From JBMNTQ01 sp050945815 (lineage in GTDB: Bacteria > Bacillota > Clostridia > Christensenellales > JBMNTQ01): a DNA stretch of 17,908 nucleotides. The stretch spans positions 1 through 17,908 of the forward strand of contig JBMNTQ010000021.1 of NCBI GenBank assembly GCA_050945815.1, written 5' to 3'. Numbering within the stretch: position 1 is the first letter of the stretch; each line of letters begins with the position of its first letter. The translations under genes were made by a program, and so were the position numbers. The notes below the pieces were generated by a model. That model was not told where the DNA came from. It was given only the letters and a program-made list of their open reading frames with translations, and made no database searches. This document shows, one piece after another, positions 7,067-13,593 of this stretch.

Positions 7067-7519
7067 CTATTCCCCCATCACCTGAAACACAATCTCCCGC
7101 CTTCTGTCCCGCGTATCACATTCTACCAGCGTCAGGTTCTGCCAAGGGCCCAAGGTCAGTTTCCCATCCACAAACGGCACCGTAACAAACGGAGAAAGCA
7201 GTGCAGCCTTGATATGGCTGGAGCCGTTGTCGTCATGCCAGGTCTCATGATGCCGATAATGAATGACTTTTCCCGTCTCGTCAACATACGGGGAAAACAC
7301 GTCCATAGCCGCCTTCAAATCATGTCCCACCACCCCCGGCTCAAACTCCAGCGTAGTTAGGCCGGCCACGCCGCCGGTAGTAAAGCCAGTGATTATGCCG
7401 CTGCGCATCCCCACCTCTCTGCAGGCCTGCTCCACAGCCTCCTGAAAATCCCCCGTCACATCAATCATGCCCATGTGGGCCTTGGTTGCGTACTTCTTCA
7501 CTTTTGTAAAAACGCCCAT
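7067..7519 (-). CDS. YjbQ/UPF0047 family protein
   Basis: A 150-residue cytoplasmic protein. The C-terminal half is typical of UPF0047/YjbQ: HYRHHETWHDDNGSSHIKAA, then SPFVTVPFVDGKLTLGPWQ, then a closing ECDTRDRRREIVFQVMG strand. Members can show weak thiamine-phosphate synthase activity in vitro, but the physiological role is unclear. The stretch where the family usually has an H-T-[TS]-A motif reads GFTTGGVAGLTTLEFEPG instead, so this belongs to a divergent branch. The His-rich segment that normally binds metal is intact. I chose ATG at 7517-7519 (GGAAAGGGGAG upstream); the upstream TTG frame would include the ribosome-binding site. A weak promoter candidate precedes it. No partner gene hints at a pathway. 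Confidence 0.85.
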   Translation of the reverse strand: MGVFTKVKKYATKAHMGMIDVTGDFQEAVEQACREVGMRSGIITGFTTGGVAGLTTLEFEPGVVGHDLKAAMDVFSPYVDETGKVIHYRHHETWHDDNGSSHIKAALLSPFVTVPFVDGKLTLGPWQNLTLVECDTRDRRREIVFQVMGE

Positions 7520-7564
7520 GTGCTCCCCTTTCCGTCGGCTCTTCAAGCCGCCCTATTATCTATC

Positions 7565-7593
7565 AAGATATCAAATTTCATGGTCCGGCACAA
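7565..7593 (-). promoter_or_regulatory. Candidate promoter for the YjbQ gene
   Basis: On the minus strand, TTGTGC (7588-7593), 17 bp and TATCTT (7565-7570) with a preceding TGA. The match is moderate and the leader would be about 40 nt. Confidence 0.35.
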
Positions 7594-7629
7594 CCCCTTC
7601 AAAACACCACGCCGGCCCATCCCTTCGCC

Positions 7630-7664
7630 CCTTATGCTAGCAACTTCGGCCACGGTGCATAAGG
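7630..7664. repeat. Inverted repeat between the holin and YjbQ genes
   Basis: The perfect 8-bp arms CCTTATGC (7630-7637) and GCATAAGG (7657-7664) are separated by 19 nt. No T-tract follows on either strand, so it is not an intrinsic terminator. It may be an operator or chance. Confidence 0.4.
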
Positions 7665-7684
7665 CCCTTTCTCCGCTGCGTTTC

Positions 7685-8044
7685 TCAATCCCTTCGCTCA
7701 CCCAAATGCTTTTCGTCCGCATCGGGTTCAAAAGCGCCATTGGGCTTTTCCTTCAAGCAGTCTCTCTCCCACACAGCGCTCTCAATCAACGCGTCTACTC
7801 CCTCATCCACTACGATATTCAGTCCCTTTAGCTGCTCCACCACCCAGGCCTTTCGCTGCTCACCTAGGCCGCTGTCCGAAACTACCCGCTCCGCCGCCCG
7901 CACCAAACGGTCCACCCATTCCTTAATGTATGAAAGGTCCTCCCAGGCAATCAAAGCCTTTATGTAAGGAACCCCATAGCGCAACAGCACACCGCACAAA
8001 ACTACCACCAATGCCTGAATCACATACATTCCAATGCTGCTCAT
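7685..8044 (-). CDS. Phage holin of the LLH family, solitary
   Basis: A 119-residue protein with one N-terminal membrane helix (about 6-30) followed by an amphipathic helical region. The part YIKEWVDRLVRAAERVV... RKAWVVEQLKG... VDEGVDALIESAVWE matches the pattern of the LLH (Lactobacillus phage) holin family: a helix of about 25 residues, then a conserved pair of helices ending in a D-A-L-I-E-A/S-A-V motif. Holins normally make membrane holes that release endolysin. Here no endolysin, tail or other phage gene is adjacent. The start is ATG at 8042-8044 with GGAGG seven bases upstream, so translation should be good. A terminator upstream separates it from the glycosyltransferase. The charged C-terminal tail (about 97-119) is extra. 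The gene could be a domesticated remnant or a host membrane protein sharing the fold. Confidence 0.8.
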   Translation of the reverse strand: MSSIGMYVIQALVVVLCGVLLRYGVPYIKALIAWEDLSYIKEWVDRLVRAAERVVSDSGLGEQRKAWVVEQLKGLNIVVDEGVDALIESAVWERDCLKEKPNGAFEPDADEKHLGERRD

Positions 8045-8193
8045 GAAACTTCCTCCTTCTTGGTATCTTTTCCTACATCATATTGAGAAAGTCTCCAATG
8101 GGTTCCCAACTCTATCACCGATCTCCCTGCTCCCTCGCATCGCTCTCGGTCTATCCCGGCCCATCGAAAAAAAGCGCTGCACAACTGCCAATG

Positions 8194-8227
8194 AAAAAAC
8201 CGGCGCGTTTTCCTTTGGCGCACCGGC
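8194..8227 (-). terminator. Rho-independent terminator after the glycosyltransferase
   Basis: On the minus strand the arms CCGGTGCG and CGCGCCGG (8219-8226, 8200-8207; one G-U pair) are followed by TTTTTTC. It lies about 65 nt beyond the glycosyltransferase stop, upstream of the holin gene. Confidence 0.88.
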
Positions 8228-8292
8228 TACAATGCTTCTCCCGCGGCAGGCAAAGCAGGCTCATCGCCCAAATCACCACTTCAGCCTTCTTC

Positions 8293-10047
8293 CTACTCCT
8301 CCCGCTGATAAATATAATATTCTGCCCCGGTCAACACCAAGTGTTTCTTCAAGATCAGCCTCTCTCCCTTATCCTCCAGAGGCACCGCACTCAAAACAAT
8401 TAGGTTGCTGCCGGTCAGCCTGTCCTCACCATATATTTTCCTAGCCACCTTAAAATCAAAGAAACGCATTCCATAAGAATACCAAACCGGCGTTTTGGCT
8501 GCCTCCTCCGTCAGTCCCTCTGGGTTTAAATAAAAATTGATCTTCTCCCGCCCCACAGAAAGCTGGCGGATTTCATACACAATATTCTCCCTTTTATCCT
8601 GATTAGGGCTATCTATCGCCCGAAAAGCCATGTTGGCAAAACTCAGGATAAAAAACAGGCTTAGGAAAAAAGCTGTGCTGCGGCGCAAATATGTGCTCAG
8701 TCGCTTGCTCGGCCGTCCCTTGCACTCCCTTCGCGCTGCCAGCCTATACGCAGCGCACAATCCATTCGCCAATAAAGCAACAGCTAGCAAATAACCCCGC
8801 AGCGAATAGAAAGGCAACAGCTCTGCGGCATTGGTCCCAGTCATATAGCTAGATTCAATGTTGATAACCTTCATCTCAATCAGCACCAAATACCCCAACA
8901 CCACTGCGCCGCAAGCAAGTACCAACGAAAGCAAGGTCTGGAAAAAGCCAGCGCCATCCTGGCCGCTACCCACCCGTTTCATTTGAATAAAAAAGCCCAA
9001 CAGCAAAAACGGCGCGCCATACACCACATATCGTCCAATCACGCGCACCACTGCCGGGTAGTTGTCTGCCCGCTGCCAGGAATATCTGGCAGCAATCAGC
9101 ACCAGAAAAGCCACCAACATCAGAGTAAACGCAAAGAACAGGCCGTCGCTCTTCTTCATCTTACGGCTCAGCCACGCCCCGACTCCTGCAAGAAACCCGG
9201 TCACTGCCGGCGCCACCGCCAACGCCAGATAAAGCGCATACAGCCCCACCCACTTCACCAGGCTCCCCCACGATGGGCTAAACGTCATTTTTTTGTCCAC
9301 AGGAACATTCATGCCCAAGATCATAGACAAAGGATGCCCATTGGAAATCTGAATCAACACCCAAGGCATATAAGCAACTAAAACCGCGCCCAGGATCATC
9401 GCCATGCAAATCACCTTTTGCCGGTTGGTCACGATGTCCTTTTCCACAATAAAATAGCGGTATAGCCAAAATAGTGCGAACCCCGGAACCAGCGCGATGG
9501 TCACATGCCGCGTCAGCCACATACCGCCAACCATCAGCCCCAGCACAATCCCATTCCAATAGAAGTTACGGCTATTCACCGGACGCAAGCTGAAATACGC
9601 AGCTAAAACGGTCATCAATAAGAAAAGCGGCTCCGCCCGTATCATAGGCACATACAGCACAAAAAACGGCAGCATACACAAAAGCGCCGCACAAAACAAC
9701 GACATCTTACATCCCAAATACAGCCTCGCCAAACGGTACGCAGCAACAACCGTCACGGCGGCGATCAAGCCGTTTATCACCTTCATTGCAAAATAGAAAT
9801 CATTGAATAAAAAGGCAGGCATCAACACCAAAGGATACAACGGCGGATAGTGGGTGCTGTCATACATCTGGCCGCCGGCTAAGCTCTTGGAAAACTCCTT
9901 AAACTGAAATTCATCCAAAAAAGAAACGACTCCCAGCCGCTTCGTAGATAAAAAAACCCAGGCTGCAAAAAAACATACAGCCAGCAAAGCAACTAAGAAT
10001 CTATATTTGTGCGCCCGAACATAACCCCAAAACGATTGATCCAACAC
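8293..10047 (-). CDS. GT-C fold membrane glycosyltransferase (family 39/ArnT-like)
   Basis: An integral membrane protein of about 584 residues with some 11-13 predicted helices and a soluble C-terminal domain (about 490 onward). GT-C enzymes such as ArnT/PMT transfer sugars from polyprenyl-phosphate carriers to extracytoplasmic acceptors. The expected acidic motif in the first extracytoplasmic loop is present as LDEFQFKEFSKSLAGG (Asp45-Glu46), followed by THYPPLYPLVLMP and an RAEPLFLL segment typical of the family. Donor and acceptor cannot be told from sequence. The start is uncertain: the frame opens at a TTG at 10072-10074, but GTG at 10045-10047, with GGGTGG five bases upstream, fits better. 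No ATG lies near. It sits about 110 nt after tRNA-Gln and may be read from that promoter. A terminator follows. Confidence 0.85.
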   Translation of the reverse strand: MLDQSFWGYVRAHKYRFLVALLAVCFFAAWVFLSTKRLGVVSFLDEFQFKEFSKSLAGGQMYDSTHYPPLYPLVLMPAFLFNDFYFAMKVINGLIAAVTVVAAYRLARLYLGCKMSLFCAALLCMLPFFVLYVPMIRAEPLFLLMTVLAAYFSLRPVNSRNFYWNGIVLGLMVGGMWLTRHVTIALVPGFALFWLYRYFIVEKDIVTNRQKVICMAMILGAVLVAYMPWVLIQISNGHPLSMILGMNVPVDKKMTFSPSWGSLVKWVGLYALYLALAVAPAVTGFLAGVGAWLSRKMKKSDGLFFAFTLMLVAFLVLIAARYSWQRADNYPAVVRVIGRYVVYGAPFLLLGFFIQMKRVGSGQDGAGFFQTLLSLVLACGAVVLGYLVLIEMKVINIESSYMTGTNAAELLPFYSLRGYLLAVALLANGLCAAYRLAARRECKGRPSKRLSTYLRRSTAFFLSLFFILSFANMAFRAIDSPNQDKRENIVYEIRQLSVGREKINFYLNPEGLTEEAAKTPVWYSYGMRFFDFKVARKIYGEDRLTGSNLIVLSAVPLEDKGERLILKKHLVLTGAEYYIYQREE

Positions 10048-10158
10048 AGCTACCACCCAAAAACCCCAACGCAATCAAACAACAAACCCCAAAAAGCCCT
10101 ATGACAAGTTTCAAGCATTCCGCCCAACATCTGTCATCGTGTTTTCCGGGGTTTAACA

Positions 10159-10232
10159 TGGCAGCGGAATAAGGATTCGAACCTTAACAATACGAGTCAG
10201 AGTCGTAGGTGCTACCGTTACACTATTCCGCT
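10159..10232 (-). tRNA. tRNA-Gln (anticodon CUG)
   Basis: A complete cloverleaf of 74 nt including an encoded CCA (10159-10161). The acceptor arms are AGCGGAA/TTCCGCT, D stem GTG/CAC, anticodon stem TACGA/TCGTA with loop CTCTGAC (anticodon CTG at 10198-10200), and T arm TAAGG-TTCGAAT-CCTTA. It reads CAG codons. It has its own near-perfect promoter just upstream. Confidence 0.97.
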
Positions 10233-10252
10233 ATAAAATAAATGCAAAGTAG

Positions 10253-10281
10253 ATTCTAACACAGCAAAACTCGCTTGTCAA
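10253..10281 (-). promoter_or_regulatory. tRNA-Gln promoter
   Basis: On the minus strand, TTGACA (10276-10281), 17 bp and TAGAAT (10253-10258) preceded by TGT form a consensus promoter with extended -10. The start would be near 10246, about 14 nt before the tRNA. Confidence 0.85.
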
Positions 10282-10311
10282 CAGCGAAAACGCGCGCCAC
10301 GCTAGATAAAA

Positions 10312-10487
10312 CTAATCCCGGGATGCCGTCCACCCGTGTTTTAATACCCGCCTCTTGGCAGGTGGGTGTCCTGTTGCTTGCTTCTGCCTTCCCCCGCGTA
10401 AGGGGCTTGCCATCAACAAATAAATAAAACTCCCGTAAACAGACCGTGGGTTTAAAACAATGAGTGTAACGAGCACCTCAGGACTAT
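10312..10487 (-). ncRNA. ssrS: 6S RNA
   Basis: About 176 nt on the minus strand. 6S RNA mimics an open promoter and holds sigma-A RNA polymerase in stationary phase. The ends form a long closing stem: AGUCCUGAGGUGC pairs with GCAUCCCGGGAUU (one mismatch, some G-U). The 5' side UCCUGAGGUGCUCGUUACAC resembles E. coli UCUCUGAGAUGUUCG. The 3' side keeps GACAC-CACCU and GGCAUC as in E. coli. The 3' bubble hairpin ACCUGCC-AAGA-GGCGGGU and an internal arm with apical stem CCCC/GGGG are present. The 5' end lies only a few bases after the CCA of tRNA-Val and I see no promoter of its own, so it is probably cut from a tRNA-6S precursor. A GUUUUAUC tract follows the closing stem and may terminate it. The ends are approximate. 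Confidence 0.88.
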
Positions 10488-10489
10488 TA

Positions 10490-10566
10490 TGGTGGGGTTA
10501 AATGGGCTCGAACCATCGACCTCTACGATGTCAACGTAGCGCTCTGACCAACTGAGCTATAACCCC
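10490..10566 (-). tRNA. tRNA-Val (anticodon GAC)
   Basis: A complete cloverleaf of 77 nt with encoded CCA (10490-10492). The acceptor arms are GGGGTTA/TAACCCC, discriminator A, D arm GCTC...GAGC, anticodon stem CTACG/CGTAG with loop TTGACAT (anticodon GAC at 10530-10532), and T arm GATGG-TTCGAGC-CCATT. It reads GUC and GUU codons. Its 3' end directly precedes the 6S RNA. Confidence 0.97.
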
Positions 10567-10587
10567 TCACCATCCGGTTATAAATCT

Positions 10588-10615
10588 ATTATATCGGAAA
10601 TCAGTTTTTTTTCAA
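10588..10615 (-). promoter_or_regulatory. Promoter of tRNA-Val and probably 6S RNA
   Basis: On the minus strand, TTGAAA (10610-10615), 16 bp and a perfect TATAAT (10588-10593). The start is about 15 nt before the tRNA. No better promoter lies between it and the 6S RNA. Confidence 0.75.
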
Positions 10616-10716
10616 CCCTAACCTTCTGTTTCTCCCTAGGTTTTTTCTGGTATAGAAGCATCCTATTGCCGCCATAAAGCATTTTCTTTCATCCTTAATT
10701 ATTTCCCTTGCCACTG

Positions 10717-10725
10717 TGTTATAAT
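10717..10725 (+). promoter_or_regulatory. Extended -10 promoter of the DUF4364 gene
   Basis: TGT-TATAAT on the plus strand, about 40 nt before the start codon. There is no good -35 hexamer. It diverges from the tRNA-Val promoter. Confidence 0.5.
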
Positions 10726-10764
10726 AAGAATGATCGGATAGCCTGTAGAGAAAGGAGACGGAAA

Positions 10765-11292
10765 ATGGACAAACAGACCCGTGAATTCACGGAAAATAAG
10801 CTGGTGCTGCTGGATCTTCTCGACCAAACCGGCGTGCCGCTCACCAATCTTCAAATCAGCCGGTTCGCATGGGAATACGGCCTCATGAACTATTTTGATA
10901 TGCAAGAATGTCTATACGAACTAGCACAGCAGATGATGATCGACTATTTCAAAAAGCCCTACGGCTCCTTCTACGAAATTACTCCCCTAGGCAAGGAAAC
11001 CCTTTCCATGTTTTCCAAAGGCATTCGCCAATCCTCCCGCAAAATTATCCAAACCTATGCCGAACAAAACCGCGACAGACTACGCGAGGAAACCCATCTT
11101 CTCAGCGATTATGAAAAAATCGCGGAAGACCGCTACGTCGTCCGGTGCCGCGCAATCGAGCAAGAATACGAAATATTCACCCTCTCCCTGGATGTCTCCA
11201 CCTCCGCCCAGGCCGAGACTGCCTGCAACAACTGGCAATCCGGCGCTGCCGAGCTGTACCGTCACGCCATGGAGACGCTGCTCAAGCCATAA
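10765..11292 (+). CDS. DUF4364 family protein (predicted winged-helix regulator)
   Basis: A 175-residue soluble protein recognisable as DUF4364, a family widespread in Clostridia. The N-terminal third (about 8-70) looks like a winged helix: ENKLVLLDLLDQTGVPLTNLQISRF, then a recognition-like helix DMQECLYELAQQ, then a wing around SFYEITPLG. The middle is helical and charged; the C-terminal part forms predicted strands (EIFTLSLDVSTSAQAE). A role in transcription is plausible but unproven for the family. I chose ATG at 10765 because AAGGAGA lies eight bases upstream; the frame is open further upstream without a ribosome-binding site. The stop overlaps the 3' end of the convergent beta-propeller gene by 11 bp, with no terminator between. 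Confidence 0.9.
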   Translation: MDKQTREFTENKLVLLDLLDQTGVPLTNLQISRFAWEYGLMNYFDMQECLYELAQQMMIDYFKKPYGSFYEITPLGKETLSMFSKGIRQSSRKIIQTYAEQNRDRLREETHLLSDYEKIAEDRYVVRCRAIEQEYEIFTLSLDVSTSAQAETACNNWQSGAAELYRHAMETLLKP

Positions 11293-12139
11293 TGCTTCCC
11301 CCCAAAACCAAGCCGCGCGGTTCCTTGCCCACAGGGATTTTGCCCAAAACATCCCCCTCCCCATCCAAAACATAAACGCTGTCCTCCATCATGCTGCTTA
11401 CAAAAACCCGGTTCTTTTCTTCCCAGAACACAATATCATCCGGCATATAACCAACATGAATCCAGCGAACACATTCCAAAGCCTGCATATCCACCAAACA
11501 AAGCGTGCTGTTGCCCGTATTGGCCACCAGCATTTTTTTATTGGGCAAAACTGCCAGCGTTGTAGGCATGGAGCCTACTGCCAGCCTTTTAATCAACCTT
11601 CCCTCTGCAAAAATGCTCAAAAAGCCATGCTCTGCATATTCCACAGTATGCGAGCAAAAAAAGCGGCCCTCGCCGTCGGGAAGGGCATACATGGGCATTC
11701 CATCCACCGCTATATCATACTTTTTCTTCAATTCCTCCGAAAAGACACTAACATTCCCCGACTGCATGTTGGCGCTGACAAAGCCTCCTTCGTAGGGCTC
11801 CAGCGAGCAAGGAAACGCGTGGATTGAAACAATCTGCTCTCGCTCCCCAAAAACCCACACGCTGTCGCTCTCGCTGCAACAAACCAACAGCCTTTCGCCG
11901 CAAAAACAAAGGGCCGTGGGCGAAGCGCCCACTAAAAACTCCACGTTTCTCCCCTCCTGCAAAAAGCAGAGGCTGTTGCTATACGCATTGGCACAGCAAA
12001 GCGTCCCCTTGGAATAAAGCAGGCGGCGCGGCCCTTTGGGTTTTTCTCCGCGCAGATAAATGCGGCCAGCCTCCTTCATGGAATCGGGATCCACCACAGA
12101 AATACTGTCTTCCCCGGCATTTGTAACATACAGGTTCAA
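11282..12139 (-). CDS. YVTN/YncE-type beta-propeller protein
   Basis: A protein of about 285 residues made of repeated beta-propeller blades, opening with LYVTNAGEDSISVVDPDS and closing with VYVLDGEGDVLGKIPVGKEPRG, the hallmark of YVTN/YncE repeats. About six or seven blades fit. There is no signal peptide, so it is probably cytoplasmic, unlike many YVTN proteins. It is notably Cys-rich (11 Cys, including two CC pairs and a CFC). No catalytic function can be inferred. I chose a TTG start at 12137-12139 because a perfect GGAGG lies eight bases upstream and the first blade begins at once. An ATG at 12152-12154 would overlap that ribosome-binding site. The 3' end overlaps the DUF4364 gene by 11 bp in tail-to-tail arrangement. 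Confidence 0.82.
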   Translation of the reverse strand: MNLYVTNAGEDSISVVDPDSMKEAGRIYLRGEKPKGPRRLLYSKGTLCCANAYSNSLCFLQEGRNVEFLVGASPTALCFCGERLLVCCSESDSVWVFGEREQIVSIHAFPCSLEPYEGGFVSANMQSGNVSVFSEELKKKYDIAVDGMPMYALPDGEGRFFCSHTVEYAEHGFLSIFAEGRLIKRLAVGSMPTTLAVLPNKKMLVANTGNSTLCLVDMQALECVRWIHVGYMPDDIVFWEEKNRVFVSSMMEDSVYVLDGEGDVLGKIPVGKEPRGLVLGGSIMA

Positions 12140-12272
12140 TGCGGCGTCCTCCATCCTGTTATATAATTTTATTATATGCCGCAACTAAATTCCCGGCACC
12201 TCTCCCCCAAAATAGTCTCTGCCCTTCCAACTATCCGAGCAGTTTTTCCGTCAATATACTCTGTAAAAGAAC

Positions 12273-12307
12273 AAAATAGGCTGCGGTTTTCAAAAACCAC
12301 AGCCTAT
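12273..12307 (-). terminator. Rho-independent terminator after folC
   Basis: On the minus strand the 15-bp arms ATAGGCTGTGGTTTT and AAAACCGCAGCCTAT (12293-12307, 12276-12290; one G-U pair) are followed by TTTG, and the apical A/T pairs provide the loop. It lies 20 nt after the folC stop and ends the pgsA-valS-folC unit. Confidence 0.9.
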
Positions 12308-12327
12308 CCGCCGTTTTTTAAAACAAT

Positions 12328-13587
12328 CTAGCCCACAATAATATCCCGCACAACGCCGCAAAGATACATCGAGCCTGTCACCACCACAACACCGCCCTCC
12401 CCAGCTAAAGCACAAGCCCTGCTCAAAGCCGCTGCCGGATCGTTCAGTGCCACCTTCTTGCCTTCAAAATGCGACGAGAGAGCGCGCACCTTCATGCCTC
12501 GCTTGTTATCAACCTTCGTACACACCACAGCGCTGTAGAAACCGGACAGCGTAGCGGCCATACCAGCCACATCCTTATCCCCCATCGCCGCACACAGCAA
12601 AACCGGCTGAGGCAGCCCATGGCGTTCGTACGCCGCCCGCATCGCGGCAGTCGCGCCGGGATTATGCGCCCCATCCAGAACAATACGCACGCCGTTATAC
12701 CAAATAATCTCCAGCCGCGAAGGCCACAGCATCCCTTTCAATCCTTCCCGGATGTGTGTTTCCTCTATAACCAAGCCGGCCTTTTGCAACTGCAACGCCG
12801 CCAAAACTGCAGCTGCGGCATTCTGCACCTGATGCGTTCCCATCAGCGGAATTTCCAGGTCGTAGAGCTGGGTCTTGCCAATCTGCAGGCTGAACATCTC
12901 GCCGTTTTTAATTGGGCGCACGTCCGTCAACACATTGTCCACACAAATCAAGCCAGACATAGCGATCTTACAAGCATCGTCAATCACGCCCATCGCCTCA
13001 TCCTGCTGGGCTTCACAAACCACTGGCGCACCGTTCTTGATAATACCGCACTTTTCCCGGGTAATCGAAGCGATATCCTCGCCCAACTCATTCTCATGGT
13101 CCATGGAAACCGATGTAATCACACAGCAGGCCGGGTTCACCACGTTAGTCGGATCCAAGCGGCCGCCCAACCCCACCTCAATCACAGCCACATCCACCTC
13201 AGAGATGGCAAACCAGAGATACGCCATCGCCGTAATAAATGCAAAGTAATTCATGCGCGGCATGTCCGCTTCTTCCGCCTTATCCTTCACATAATCCACC
13301 AGTCGGGCCAAGTCTTCCCGCAAAATAGGCCCCTCCACCTGAATCCGCTCTTCAAAGTCCTGTACATACGGGGAAACAAACAACCCCGTTCGATGGCCTG
13401 CCTGCCGCAGAATAGAGGCCAAAAACGCACAGGCCGAGCCTTTGCCGTTGGTGCCTGCCACATGCACACAAACATAGCTGTCCTGCGGGTTGCCCATATG
13501 CTCCAACAGTCTGCCAGCCTCGGCACGCGCATCTTCCGTCCCCTTAGACAGCGTATTCAAATAGGCCATTGCTTCCTCATAGGTCAT
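12328..13587 (-). CDS. folC: Folylpolyglutamate synthase / dihydrofolate synthase (FolC)
   Basis: A complete FolC of 419 residues, the usual length. It uses ATP to add glutamate to folates (and, if bifunctional, to dihydropteroate). Mur-ligase features are clear: P-loop GTNGKGS at 45-51, Mg-ligand candidates Ser72, Glu137 (VIEVGLGG) and His164 (MDHENELG), EKCGIIK near 178-184, HQVQN at 252-256, WPSRLE at 288-293 and DGAHNP at 305-310. Two usually conserved spots differ: SPH is SPY (72-74) and the Y-F-E motif is YFA (114-116). The ATG at 13585-13587 starts six bases after the valS stop codon, so translation is probably coupled. It shares the valS transcript and so falls under the T-box. valS-folC adjacency is common in Firmicutes. 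Confidence 0.96.
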   Translation of the reverse strand: MTYEEAMAYLNTLSKGTEDARAEAGRLLEHMGNPQDSYVCVHVAGTNGKGSACAFLASILRQAGHRTGLFVSPYVQDFEERIQVEGPILREDLARLVDYVKDKAEEADMPRMNYFAFITAMAYLWFAISEVDVAVIEVGLGGRLDPTNVVNPACCVITSVSMDHENELGEDIASITREKCGIIKNGAPVVCEAQQDEAMGVIDDACKIAMSGLICVDNVLTDVRPIKNGEMFSLQIGKTQLYDLEIPLMGTHQVQNAAAAVLAALQLQKAGLVIEETHIREGLKGMLWPSRLEIIWYNGVRIVLDGAHNPGATAAMRAAYERHGLPQPVLLCAAMGDKDVAGMAATLSGFYSAVVCTKVDNKRGMKVRALSSHFEGKKVALNDPAAALSRACALAGEGGVVVVTGSMYLCGVVRDIIVG

Positions 13588-13593
13588 CCGCTC

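Noticed and set aside
7543..7740. 65-codon minus-strand frame between the holin and YjbQ genes
   Set aside because: No ribosome-binding site, overlaps the 3' end of the holin gene in another frame, and no recognisable features.
8041..8223. 60-codon minus-strand frame upstream of the holin gene
   Set aside because: Starts within the glycosyltransferase terminator, has no ribosome-binding site, and ends over the holin start.
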